From: UBA6022 sp035704495
GTDB taxonomy: Bacteria > Patescibacteriota > Saccharimonadia > Saccharimonadales > Saccharimonadaceae
Direction of reading: 5' to 3'
Assembly: GCA_035704495.1 (NCBI GenBank)
Contig: DASSWW010000024.1
Location: forward strand, 1 to 18,403
DNA: 18,403 nt
Positions 6,050-13,459 of this stretch are shown here, piece after piece (position 1 is the stretch's first letter; every line of letters begins with the position of its first letter). The notes beneath the pieces are model-generated. The model saw nothing but the letters and a program-made list of their open reading frames with translations, was not told where the DNA came from and did no database searches. Made by a program: the position numbers and the translations under genes.

Positions 6050-6526
6050 CTAAATGTGCTTCAGGGCTTGGCGGCTGTCACGTTCTTGGTCGCGACGCTT
6101 TAACGTTTCGCGCTTGTCATAGTTCTTTTTGCCCTTACCTAGCGCGATGACGATTTTGATATATTTGCTGGTCGTTAGTAATTTTGTCGGCACAATTGTC
6201 AGGCCGCTTTTTTTCTGCGCAGCTAGGGTGTCAATTTGTTTGCGGCTAGCCAGTAGTTTGCGTGGTTCGGTGTCGATAGTTCGCGCTGCCACCTGCCCCT
6301 TTTGATTTAATTTCAAGCTAAAACTGGCATTATTCAACCATAATTCGCTGTTACGGATTGTCACAAACGATCCTTTTAATTGGATATGCCCGTCGCGAGC
6401 AGCGCGCACTTCGGGGCCAGTTAGTACCAAACCAGCGACAATCTCATCACCTAATTCATAATCAAACCGCGCTCGTCGGTTGACGATCGCTTTGGGGGTC
6501 GAAGATGGTTTCTTTTTCTGGGCCAT
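6050..6526 (-). CDS. smpB: SsrA-binding protein SmpB
   Basis: SmpB binds tmRNA (ssrA) and brings it to stalled ribosomes for trans-translation. The 158-aa protein has the typical order: basic N-terminal tail, 'NRRARFDYEL', the diagnostic 'GLVLTGPEVRAARDG' followed by 'LKGSFVTI', the beta-barrel segment 'ELWLNNASF', 'RKLLASRKQID', and the C-terminal tail 'YDKRETLKRRDQERDSRQ' that occupies the empty mRNA channel. The length matches the family. The start ATG 6526 lies 10 nt after TACAAT (6537-6542, minus strand) with no Shine-Dalgarno. It is divergent from pyrH; the two -10 boxes are about 30 bp apart. No tmRNA gene is in the window. Confidence 0.97.
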   Translation of the reverse strand: MAQKKKPSSTPKAIVNRRARFDYELGDEIVAGLVLTGPEVRAARDGHIQLKGSFVTIRNSELWLNNASFSLKLNQKGQVAARTIDTEPRKLLASRKQIDTLAAQKKSGLTIVPTKLLTTSKYIKIVIALGKGKKNYDKRETLKRRDQERDSRQALKHI

Positions 6527-6567
6527 AACTATTTATATTGTACCCTACTCTTTGCCCTCTCACTATC

Positions 6568-6576
6568 TGCTACTAT
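6568..6576 (+). promoter_or_regulatory. Extended -10 promoter of pyrH
   Basis: TGC+TACTAT, then 6 nt, then ATG 6583. No Shine-Dalgarno. This places the start of transcription at or beside the ATG and excludes the longer frame from 6538. Confidence 0.65.
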
Positions 6577-6582
6577 GAACGT

Positions 6583-7284
6583 ATGTATAAACGAATTCTT
6601 TTAAAACTTTCAGGCGAACAATTACAAGGTAAATTTGATGGCGGGTTTGACGCCGAACGAGCGACCTGGATCGCTAACGAACTGAAAAAAGTGAGTGGTG
6701 TCGAAATTATTATCATGATTGGTGGCGGTAATTATGCGCGTGGTGCGCAACTGGTGGGCGGTGGTGTTCAACGTGTGACGGCGGATAATATTGGCATGAT
6801 GGCGACGATTATGAATGCGGTGGCGATGGCTGACGTGTTTAATAGTCAGGGCCTTGCGGCGCGGGCGCTGACCAATATTACAATCGACCAAGTTGTCGAC
6901 CAATTTACTCATCGCCGGGCGCTTAGTCATCTGCAAAAAGGCCGCGTCGTCATTGTCGCAGGTGGTATTGGTCGCCCCTATTTAACGACTGATACAGCGG
7001 CAGTTAGTTTGGCGCTAGAATTGGAATGCGATGTGATTTTAAAAGCGACAAAGGTTGACGGCGTGTACGACAGCGATCCAGCGCATAGTGCGCAGGCGAC
7101 AAAATTTACGACACTTACCTATCAGCAGGCGCTGGAACAGCCAGATGTCAAAGTGATGGATAAAGCAGCGCTGGGTCTAGCGCTTGAACACGAGCAGCCG
7201 CTGATTGTATTTGAATTGCTGCAACCAGACAACATCACCAAAGTGATTGCTGGTGAACAAATAGGTACGACTATTCAGCCATAG
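6583..7284 (+). CDS. pyrH: UMP kinase (uridylate kinase)
   Basis: Converts UMP and ATP to UDP and ADP in pyrimidine nucleotide synthesis; an amino-acid-kinase-fold hexamer in the cytoplasm. The 233-aa product shows 'KRILLKLSGEQLQG' (phosphate loop), 'MIGGGNYARGAQL' (family usually GGGNifRG), 'ADNIGMMATIMNA', 'GRPYLTTDTAA' and 'ILKATKVDGVYDSDP', all characteristic of bacterial PyrH. The start is ATG 6583 ('MYKRILLKLSGE'), matching the family N-terminus and sitting 6 nt after an extended -10; an upstream in-frame ATG at 6538 would add 15 unrelated residues. A hairpin overlaps its stop codon. Confidence 0.96.
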   Translation: MYKRILLKLSGEQLQGKFDGGFDAERATWIANELKKVSGVEIIIMIGGGNYARGAQLVGGGVQRVTADNIGMMATIMNAVAMADVFNSQGLAARALTNITIDQVVDQFTHRRALSHLQKGRVVIVAGGIGRPYLTTDTAAVSLALELECDVILKATKVDGVYDSDPAHSAQATKFTTLTYQQALEQPDVKVMDKAALGLALEHEQPLIVFELLQPDNITKVIAGEQIGTTIQP

Positions 7285-7301
7285 TGTCACGACGCACTAT
7301 G
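7280..7301. other. Inverted repeat at the pyrH stop codon
   Basis: CATAGTG (7280-7286) and CACTATG (7295-7301) form a 7-bp stem with an 8-nt loop. It overlaps the pyrH stop. No T-run follows, so it is not a canonical terminator. It may be an mRNA-end stabiliser or an operator for the next gene. Confidence 0.4.
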
Positions 7302-7319
7302 ATAAACTGATAAAAGTTT

Positions 7320-8339
7320 ATGAGTAAAAAAATCTGCGTAAATATTGTATCCGAAAGTGATATTTCGGTTCAGGGCCATGGGGTGCACACTGCCTATATC
7401 GAAATGGTCAATGCGCTAAAAAAGCAGCCGGATGTTACTGTCACGACTGGACGGTTCGGTGAACAATTGTCATGCGATATTGTGCATTTACATACAGTTG
7501 GTTTAAAAACATGGAGCAAGTTGCGTCAAAAAGGTCCTAAAAAAGTTATTTCTGCACACGTTGTTCCCGACTCGTTTGTCGGATCATTGATACTAGCAAA
7601 ATACTGGCGATTCGCGGCAGTATGGTATTTGAAGTGGTTTTATAATCAAGCCGATTTGTTGCTTGCCGTATCACAGCAGACAAAACAAGATTTACTCGCA
7701 ATTGGTGTGACAGCACCAATCGAAGTGCTATATAACTTTATTGATACAACTCGCTATAAAACACCAGCCATATCCCAATCAGACGTGCGAAAAAAGTTGC
7801 ATATTCCCAACGACAGCTTTGTTGTCATTGGCGCTGGCCAGGTGCAGCCGCGCAAGCGCATCGATAGTTTTTTTGCCGCCGCTAAAACACTACCTGACGT
7901 TTATTTTGTTTGGGTGGGTGGCATGCCATTTGGAAAAGTCGCCGCCGACAATGTGCACATGGAAGAAATGATACAGTCCGCACCTAAAAACGTTATCTTT
8001 ACTGGTATTGTGCAGCTCGATGAAATGGTAAGTTATTATCACGCGGCAGACATGTTCTGGCTGCCATCCGAACAAGAAACATTCGGGCTGGTCGTTGTCG
8101 AGGCTGCGGCAGCAGGGTTACCTGTCATGCTACGCGATATTCCAGATTACCAGGATACGTTTGGCACGAATGCTTTAGTTGGTGTGACTAATGATGATTT
8201 TTGTACGTATATTACGACGCTTCGTTCAGATCCATCAATTTTAAAGCAGTGGAAACAAAAGTCTAAACGTATTGCAAAACAATTCGATAGCAAGTTAGCG
8301 GCAGCTCGACTCGTCGAAATGTACCGGCAGCTGTTATAA
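7320..8339 (+). CDS. Glycosyltransferase family 4 (GT-B fold)
   Basis: A retaining GT-B enzyme, 339 aa. The N-terminal domain has the Gly/His-rich acceptor-side loop 'SVQGHGVHTAYIEMVNAL' (16-33) and 'HLHTVG', with His80 in 'ISAHVVPDS'. The C-terminal domain has 'GAGQVQPRKRIDSFF' (171-185; Arg178-Lys179 contact the donor phosphates in the family), 'IFTGIV' and the donor-binding 'EQETFGLVVVE' (Glu253 and Glu261, the EX7E motif). GT4 members of this kind often glucosylate diacylglycerol or build cell-envelope glycans; the exact donor and acceptor cannot be told. A second GT4 follows at once, suggesting a two-step glycolipid pathway. The start is ATG 7320. No Shine-Dalgarno; a weak extended -10 (TGA+TAAACT, 7300-7308) lies 11 nt upstream. 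Confidence 0.88.
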   Translation: MSKKICVNIVSESDISVQGHGVHTAYIEMVNALKKQPDVTVTTGRFGEQLSCDIVHLHTVGLKTWSKLRQKGPKKVISAHVVPDSFVGSLILAKYWRFAAVWYLKWFYNQADLLLAVSQQTKQDLLAIGVTAPIEVLYNFIDTTRYKTPAISQSDVRKKLHIPNDSFVVIGAGQVQPRKRIDSFFAAAKTLPDVYFVWVGGMPFGKVAADNVHMEEMIQSAPKNVIFTGIVQLDEMVSYYHAADMFWLPSEQETFGLVVVEAAAAGLPVMLRDIPDYQDTFGTNALVGVTNDDFCTYITTLRSDPSILKQWKQKSKRIAKQFDSKLAAARLVEMYRQLL

Positions 8340-8340
8340 T
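8332..8340 (+). promoter_or_regulatory. Extended -10 promoter of the second glycosyltransferase
   Basis: TGT+TATAAT overlaps the stop codon of the first glycosyltransferase, 11 nt before ATG 8352. The predicted leader is only about 4-5 nt and holds no Shine-Dalgarno, so this gene has its own promoter despite the 12-nt intergenic gap. Confidence 0.6.
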
Positions 8341-8351
8341 AAAGAAATATT

Positions 8352-9635
8352 ATGCGTATTGGCCTTTTTACAGACACCTATCGCCCATCAATCAACGGTA
8401 TTGTGTACGTGGTTGATATTACTCGTCGGCACCTAGAATCAATGGGACACGAAGTCTTTATTTTTTGTCCTGGTGAGGGTGTACGACGTGACTGGGATGA
8501 GTCTGACGACGATCACATTATTCGTTTTCGCAGTATGAAGGGTGTTTTTTTTGACGATTACAATTTGTCGCTTTTCTTCCCTGCCGTCGAACTTCGTCGT
8601 ATCAAAGAACTCGAGCTTGATGTGATTCAGTTTTTTACCCCCAGCCAAGTAGGCTTGATGGGTGTGTATGCGGCACAAAAAACTGGTGCTATTTTAGTCG
8701 CGCAGCATAGCACGGACTTATCGCAGTACATCAAACACTACCCTGCTGTTGTTCCTGGATTGCTGATGATTGCACTGACGCTTCCGATGACATTCCGTTT
8801 CCGTGGCCAGGATATTCGTGAAATGATGAGACTTTACAAACCACGTCGTGTGGTTGCGGATTGGGGTCAAGACATTGTCGAGTGCGTTATTGCAATGATT
8901 TATAGCCGCTGCGATGCGGTGATTGCCCTTAGTCTAAAAAGTCGCAAACAACTGGAAAGTTGGCGTAGCGAATACTGGTATGACGTCACGACCATTCCAA
9001 CTGGTATTAATGCACTAAAAAAGCCAACGGCCGCGCAAATAAATAAATTTAAAGCCGAATATGGTATTGCAAAACGTGATGAAGTGATTTTATATGCTGG
9101 TCGCCTGAGCGCTGAAAAAAATTTAGATATATTAATTCCAATGATTAAAAAAATTCTTCGCGATCGACCGAATGCCCGCCTGTTGTACGTTGGTAATTTT
9201 GAATACCGTGAAACACTCGAACAATTAGCACACGATTCTGGTGTTGGTGATCGAATTACATTTACTGGCGCTTTGCCGCGCGAAAATCTGGGTGTTGCCT
9301 ATGCTAGCGCGACCGTGTTTGTTTTCCCATCGTTAACTGACACTCAGGGCTTAGTATTGCACGAAGCAGCGCATGCTGGTTTACCATTCGTATTAGTTGA
9401 TCGTTATGTCAGCGAAGTTGTTCGTGACTGCGAAAACGGTTTTGTGGCGCGTAACAGCCCAACCAGTTTAGCGAGTCATGTTACTAATTTGTTAAAGAAT
9501 AAAAAACTTCGCGATCAATTTGGTGAACGTAGCAAGCAACTCGCCAGATCATATGGTGAATACACGCAAACAAAAAAACTCGAACAAATTTATCAAAGCG
9601 CTATGCGAGAGCGTGATGAATCAACGCGCGACTAG
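8352..9635 (+). CDS. Glycosyltransferase family 4 (lipid glycosyltransferase-like)
   Basis: A 427-aa GT-B protein. The N-terminus 'MRIGLFTDTYRPSINGIVYVV' is characteristic of the diacylglycerol/phosphatidylinositol glycosyltransferase branch of GT4 (Gly-rich loop and bound acceptor). 'AQHSTDLSQYIKHY' (117-130) matches the acceptor-binding region of that branch. The donor site shows 'YAGRLSAEKNLD' (Arg251, Lys256) and 'SLTDTQGLVLHEAAHAG', where the first Glu of EX7E is replaced by Asp330 (Asp330-X7-Glu338). Residues about 130-190 contain an extra amphipathic/basic stretch ('RFRGQDIREMMRLYKPRR') plausibly used for membrane contact. Membrane glycolipid synthesis together with the preceding enzyme is inference. 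Confidence 0.88.
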   Translation: MRIGLFTDTYRPSINGIVYVVDITRRHLESMGHEVFIFCPGEGVRRDWDESDDDHIIRFRSMKGVFFDDYNLSLFFPAVELRRIKELELDVIQFFTPSQVGLMGVYAAQKTGAILVAQHSTDLSQYIKHYPAVVPGLLMIALTLPMTFRFRGQDIREMMRLYKPRRVVADWGQDIVECVIAMIYSRCDAVIALSLKSRKQLESWRSEYWYDVTTIPTGINALKKPTAAQINKFKAEYGIAKRDEVILYAGRLSAEKNLDILIPMIKKILRDRPNARLLYVGNFEYRETLEQLAHDSGVGDRITFTGALPRENLGVAYASATVFVFPSLTDTQGLVLHEAAHAGLPFVLVDRYVSEVVRDCENGFVARNSPTSLASHVTNLLKNKKLRDQFGERSKQLARSYGEYTQTKKLEQIYQSAMRERDESTRD

Positions 9636-9652
9636 CCATACAGTCTCTTCCC

Positions 9653-9661
9653 TGTTACAGT
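9653..9661 (+). promoter_or_regulatory. Extended -10 promoter of the ABC-F gene
   Basis: TGT+TACAGT, 7 nt before ATG 9669. The AGGA in the spacer is only 3 nt from the ATG and would be at or upstream of +1, so it is unlikely to serve as a Shine-Dalgarno. Confidence 0.55.
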
Positions 9662-9668
9662 AGGACAG

Positions 9669-11426
9669 ATGATTGCAGATATTACCGTTACAGAAAAGAG
9701 TTTTGGCGCTAAGCTTTTGATGAGCGGTATTAAATTTAGTATCGACGATAACGAAAAAATTGGCGTGATTGGACGTAATGGCGTTGGTAAATCAACCTTG
9801 TTTGGTATTTTGACCGGCAACGACAAAGATTTTACCGGTGAAGTTATTTTCAAACGCGGTACCGTGGTTGTTGCTACCCAGCAAGAGCATCACGATTTAG
9901 GCGACCAAACCGTACTGCAGTATGTGTTGGCGGGATTACCAGAATATGCCGAACTCAGTCGCATCATTGAAACTTATCCCGATACTATGGGTGATGACAT
10001 GAAAAAAATTGATGAATACACCCAAGCGTTGATGCGATTTGACGACAAAGGATTTTATCAAATCGAAGAACAAATTGAACGTGAGCTGACTAATTTCCAA
10101 CTCGATGGTATCGCTCACCGACAATTCTCTACCCTATCCGGCGGTCAAAAACGTCTGATTGAAATCGTCAAAACGATGCATTCTGATGCTGACTTGGCGC
10201 TGATTGACGAACCGACGAACCACATGGACTACGTGGCAAAAGCACAGTTTATTGAATGGATGCAAGGCGCCCGCGAAGGCATGTTGGTGATTACTCACGA
10301 CCGTGACGTATTAAACGAAGTTGATCGAATTATCGAACTAAAAGACGGCGACAGTGTCAGTTACAAGGGCAACTATAACGCGTATTTGAAACAAAACGCG
10401 GTTAGTACGGGTACCCAAATGAATGATTTTGAAATGATCGAAAAACGTATCGTTAATCTGAAAGCTAAAGTGATTGATTATCAGCGACTAAAAGAAAAAT
10501 CACGTAATCCAGGCACGATTCAAAAATTTAAGCGACTGGAAGAAAACAGTCGCAAAGAATTAGCCGAATTGCAGGCCAAAGAAAAACCAACGTTTTGGAT
10601 TGATAAAGAATCAGCTGCTAACCTGAATTACAAAGTCGCTGCGCAATATGACAAATTCAAATCTAAAAATATTCGGATGAGTCTGAAAGACGACGAAAGC
10701 CGTAGCAAACACGTATTGGTTAATGCCAAAAATGTTAGTTTAGGTTACGGCGATACTGCCCTGTTTGAGGGCGCGAATATTGATTTGCGCGAAGGCGAAG
10801 CGCTGGAAATTCGCGGTCGCAATGGTGCTGGTAAGACGACGTTGATAAAGGCGTTGTTAGAATCCGCGTCTCGAATCGTTCCTTCGCAAAACGGCTTCGC
10901 TCCGGGACTGACAAGAGCCCCGGCGTCTGGTCATTCTCGGGCTGCAGATGTTTTGACTCAGGGAGGTTCTTCGACGCGCCCATCGTCGATTACAAAGTTT
11001 TCAGGCGATATCGAATTAGATCGCCACATGCGCATTGGCGTGTACGAACAAGAAGTTTCACCGACGTATTTTGATTTGTCATTAGAAGCAGCGATCGAAA
11101 AGATGTATTTAGACCGTAACCTATCGATTACAACGACGAAAATTCGTGGACTAATGAGTGATTATTTATTTACCGAGGGCGACGGAAAAACACCGATTGC
11201 CCGGCTTTCTGGTGGCCAAAAAGCACGGTTTCAGTTGATATCAATGCTGGCGAATGATCCACAATTACTTATTTTGGACGAGCCGACTAACCACCTGGAT
11301 TTACCAAGTATCGAAGAATTAGAAACAGCCATCGCAAAATATTCTGGCGCCGTACTATACGTCAGTCACGATGGTTATTTCCGCGATGCCCTGCACGGCG
11401 ATGTTTTGATAATCGGGCCTAGTTAA
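9669..11426 (+). CDS. ABC-F family ATPase (ribosome-associated) with an in-frame insert
   Basis: Twin-ABC protein without membrane domains, 585 aa; ABC-F proteins bind the ribosomal E site and act on stalled or idle ribosomes or in antibiotic protection. ABC1 has Walker A 'GRNGVGKS' (35-42), signature 'LSGGQ' (156-160) and 'LIDEPTNH' (Glu181). The charged helical interdomain linker (about 250-310) carries the tRNA-contacting arm. ABC2 has Walker A 'GRNGAGKT' (383-390), 'LSGGQKAR' (513-520) and 'LILDEPTNHLD' (Glu538). Between the second Walker A helix and 'SGDIELDRHMRIGVYEQ', about 38 residues (400-437, Ser/Arg/Pro/Gly-rich) interrupt a region that is short in the family; the DNA there is palindromic and GC-richer. 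The frame stays open, so the gene is probably functional. The stop overlaps the stop of the convergent AAA+ gene. Confidence 0.93.
   Translation: MIADITVTEKSFGAKLLMSGIKFSIDDNEKIGVIGRNGVGKSTLFGILTGNDKDFTGEVIFKRGTVVVATQQEHHDLGDQTVLQYVLAGLPEYAELSRIIETYPDTMGDDMKKIDEYTQALMRFDDKGFYQIEEQIERELTNFQLDGIAHRQFSTLSGGQKRLIEIVKTMHSDADLALIDEPTNHMDYVAKAQFIEWMQGAREGMLVITHDRDVLNEVDRIIELKDGDSVSYKGNYNAYLKQNAVSTGTQMNDFEMIEKRIVNLKAKVIDYQRLKEKSRNPGTIQKFKRLEENSRKELAELQAKEKPTFWIDKESAANLNYKVAAQYDKFKSKNIRMSLKDDESRSKHVLVNAKNVSLGYGDTALFEGANIDLREGEALEIRGRNGAGKTTLIKALLESASRIVPSQNGFAPGLTRAPASGHSRAADVLTQGGSSTRPSSITKFSGDIELDRHMRIGVYEQEVSPTYFDLSLEAAIEKMYLDRNLSITTTKIRGLMSDYLFTEGDGKTPIARLSGGQKARFQLISMLANDPQLLILDEPTNHLDLPSIEELETAIAKYSGAVLYVSHDGYFRDALHGDVLIIGPS
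10865..10978. repeat. Palindromic element inserted in frame in the ABC-F gene
   Basis: About 114 bp (38 codons) with outer arms CGCGTCTCGAA (10865-10875) and TTCGACGCG (10970-10978), which pair apart from a 2-nt bulge. Inside are CGAA...TTCG and CCGGG/CCCGG (10902-10906 with 10919-10923) hairpins. Hand count gives about 60% G+C, above the flanking coding DNA. Length divisible by three, nested hairpins and disruption of a conserved protein core resemble in-gene palindromic elements such as the Rickettsia RPEs. No second copy is seen in this window, so repeat status is inferred. Boundaries are approximate. Confidence 0.6.
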
Positions 11427-12979
11427 TCGCGTAAATCGACGGCTTTTATTTGCTTTAATAAATCAGTTTGAGTAATAGGTTCCATTGTTTTTTCTTGGCT
11501 ATTTGACCTGATGTATGTGCGCAGTCGTTGCTTGCGGATGGCATTGAGTATTTCGGTAAAATGCGCACCAACCATGCCTTCTGTCTTTGCAGCTAGTTCG
11601 TTATAGTCGATGCTTGCTTGGTCAACCGGCAAGCCGACTGCTTCGGGATTGTCCATCGCCAACATATCTGCTTTTACCGCCGCTTTACCAATCATTAGCA
11701 TCCAGATATCACGACGCATATATTCGTTTGGTGCCGGTACTTCGATGGCTAAAAAACGACCTGGGCGTATCAAATCTTCGCTAACGTCATCAATTTTATT
11801 GGTCGCTGCGGTCAAAATAATATTATGATGTTTTTCGCCGATGGTGATAACCCACTCTTTTAATCGATTAACAACATCTATTCGTTCGCTGCTGTGATTG
11901 TGTTTGTTCGATGCCGCAATCGAATCAAACTCGTCCATCAATACCACAATGAAACCAGGTTCTTTGATTAGTTCTTTAAAATATTCATCGAGATTACGTG
12001 CCGAGTTGCCGACCCATTTTTCGATGATTTCTGATACCCGGATTTCACGAAGTGGTGCGTCTATTTCGTTGGCGAACGCTTTTAATAATTTTGTTTTGGC
12101 CGTTCCCGGTACGCCATGTAGCAGGATGCCATTAATACTGTCAAGTTCGATGTCAGCTGCCATCTGCGGATGTTGGTTGAGCAGCGCCAAATCTAGCAGC
12201 TGTTCTTTAATATTGTCGTACCCAGCAATGTCTTCGAAGCGTACTTTTGTAGGATCAATTATTTCCCGGCTAGGCAATCTATTTTCTACAGCCACCATTT
12301 CTTGTAATCGTTCTGGTGCCGTCCTAAAGGCAGGAGCCGCAACTGTAATAACAGGAGGAATTTCGGGATTGTCTTTGTTCGCCTGACTATAGTTTTCGGC
12401 GATAGAATCAATCACGTGCGACCAAATCTTTGAAAAATCTACCAAGACTTCGTATGGCTGATTGGTGGCACTATAGGCATCGACAGGAACTCGTTTACCA
12501 AGCTGTTTTTCGAGTTTGGACAATTGGTGTAGTGACAGGCCGACGCTACAGTAATCTAGTTCAGTGACGGGTTCGATACGAGCGACGTATTCTGTATTGA
12601 TGGGTATATATATTGTATGTTGTTCGTGGGCTGGTGTGTCGGCAATTTCCTGGTCACTGTCGTTTAACTTTTCCTGCATGACTGTGTTAAACACCGTTTG
12701 CCATGCAATGCGTGCGCCATTTTGTTCAACTGCCGTCGGGTTAAAATTGGTCACGGCTTCCATGTGCATGATGCCTGTATCTTCATCTCGGGCATACTGA
12801 AGGCTTGCATGTGTTAATGGACTGGGTAAATCTTTTGCTCGCCCTTCGTACAAATCGACATAGCCATAATCTTTTTCCAGATAGTCGCGCAGAACGTCAG
12901 GTTCGGCTATATTGATTTCAGCTTTTACGCCCTGAATAATTTCGGGCGTGGGTTCTGGTTGGTATTCTGGCGACTTCAT
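11423..12979 (-). CDS. AAA+ ATPase, Cdc48/proteasome-ATPase-like single ring
   Basis: The 518-aa product has a unique N-terminal region (about 1-240, mixed alpha/beta, no membrane helix) and one classical AAA module from 'VRFEDIAGYDNIKEQL'. Visible motifs: Walker A 'GVPGTAKT' (289-296; GPPGTGKT is usual), pore loop 'KWVGNS' (321-326, aromatic Trp322), Walker B 'VVLMDEFDS' (Asp349, Glu350), sensor 1 'TAATNKIDD' (Asn394) and 'DLIRPGRF' with arginine fingers (Arg405, Arg408). An aromatic pore loop indicates polypeptide threading or remodelling. No protease or HbYX tail is seen (the end is 'VDLRD'), so it is more likely an unfoldase/remodeller than a proteasome cap. A TATAGT -10 (12991-12996) 11 nt before the ATG predicts a leader of about 4 nt. 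It is convergent with the ABC-F gene. Confidence 0.85.
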   Translation of the reverse strand: MKSPEYQPEPTPEIIQGVKAEINIAEPDVLRDYLEKDYGYVDLYEGRAKDLPSPLTHASLQYARDEDTGIMHMEAVTNFNPTAVEQNGARIAWQTVFNTVMQEKLNDSDQEIADTPAHEQHTIYIPINTEYVARIEPVTELDYCSVGLSLHQLSKLEKQLGKRVPVDAYSATNQPYEVLVDFSKIWSHVIDSIAENYSQANKDNPEIPPVITVAAPAFRTAPERLQEMVAVENRLPSREIIDPTKVRFEDIAGYDNIKEQLLDLALLNQHPQMAADIELDSINGILLHGVPGTAKTKLLKAFANEIDAPLREIRVSEIIEKWVGNSARNLDEYFKELIKEPGFIVVLMDEFDSIAASNKHNHSSERIDVVNRLKEWVITIGEKHHNIILTAATNKIDDVSEDLIRPGRFLAIEVPAPNEYMRRDIWMLMIGKAAVKADMLAMDNPEAVGLPVDQASIDYNELAAKTEGMVGAHFTEILNAIRKQRLRTYIRSNSQEKTMEPITQTDLLKQIKAVDLRD

Positions 12980-13028
12980 AGGTATTCTGAACTATACACT
13001 TTAACCAGTGAACGCGCAAATAGATATA

Positions 13029-13066
13029 AAAATATCGCCCTTCCCCGTGGGGACGAACGATATTTT
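13029..13066. terminator. Hairpin terminator between the glutaredoxin and AAA+ genes
   Basis: AAAATATCG (13029-13037) and CGATATTTT (13058-13066) are perfect arms, with an inner CCCC/GGGG. On the minus strand the second arm ends in a T-run, so it terminates the glutaredoxin-like transcript (gene end 13091). The A/T-ended arms make it potentially bidirectional. Confidence 0.75.
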
Positions 13067-13090
13067 CAAAAGGAAATAATTAAATAGCTA

Positions 13091-13366
13091 CTACGCGATA
13101 GCGGCTGGTTTGATATCGTGCGCCTTGATTGCGGCGTCGATCTTTGCGCGGTCAAAACCAAGTACCAAGTCGCCCGCAATATCGGTCACAGGCACACCTT
13201 GAAAAGCACCACCATTTTTCTCCATTAACTCTTCGTAGGCTGCTTTGTCGGCTTCGATGTCTTTTTCTGTATAAGCAATGCCTAATTTATCCAAATACTG
13301 TTTTTCAGTTTTACAAAACGCACACCATGTCGTGCTATAAATAGTAATTTGTGACCCGTCGTTCAT
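13091..13366 (-). CDS. Glutaredoxin-like thiol-disulfide oxidoreductase
   Basis: A 91-aa thioredoxin-fold protein. Strand 1 'ITIYSTTWCAFCKTEKQYL' carries the CxxC active site (Cys15-Ala-Phe-Cys18). The cis-Pro loop 'GVPVTDI' (Pro59) and 'DLVLGFDRAKIDAAI' complete the fold. It resembles mycoredoxin/NrdH-type small glutaredoxins, which reduce mixed disulfides or ribonucleotide reductase; the partner is not visible here. Unlike most unit-leading genes in this window, it has a leader: AAGGGG lies 5 nt before ATG 13366, and TATAAT is upstream at 13400-13405 (minus strand). Confidence 0.9.
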   Translation of the reverse strand: MNDGSQITIYSTTWCAFCKTEKQYLDKLGIAYTEKDIEADKAAYEELMEKNGGAFQGVPVTDIAGDLVLGFDRAKIDAAIKAHDIKPAAIA

Positions 13367-13399
13367 ATATTCCCCTTTGCTAATGCTAGTTACTATACA

Positions 13400-13405
13400 T
13401 TATAC
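13400..13405 (-). promoter_or_regulatory. -10 box of the glutaredoxin-like gene
   Basis: Consensus TATAAT on the minus strand, 33 nt before ATG 13366, so the transcript has a leader of about 25 nt containing AAGGGG. It is one of the exceptions to the leaderless pattern. Confidence 0.5.
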
Positions 13406-13438
13406 ACTAAAATGAGGGTCGAGTATACTATCAAAACG

Positions 13439-13447
13439 TGTTATTAT
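13439..13447 (+). promoter_or_regulatory. Extended -10 promoter of the pilin-like/RCC1 gene
   Basis: TGT+TATTAT, 12 nt before ATG 13460, with no Shine-Dalgarno. The predicted leader is about 5 nt. Confidence 0.5.
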
Positions 13448-13459
13448 TATGCTTATCCT

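Noticed and set aside
7280..7301. Rho-independent terminator after pyrH
   Set aside because: The hairpin has no following T-run, so it is listed only as an inverted repeat.
10735..10983. A minus-strand gene inside the ABC-F gene
   Set aside because: It is an open frame created by the palindromic insert and ABC-F codons; no start signal, and it covers the ABC2 Walker A region of a clear plus-strand gene.
11898..12386. 162-aa plus-strand frame opposite the AAA+ gene
   Set aside because: It lies antisense to the Walker A/B core of a clear AAA+ protein and has no start signals.
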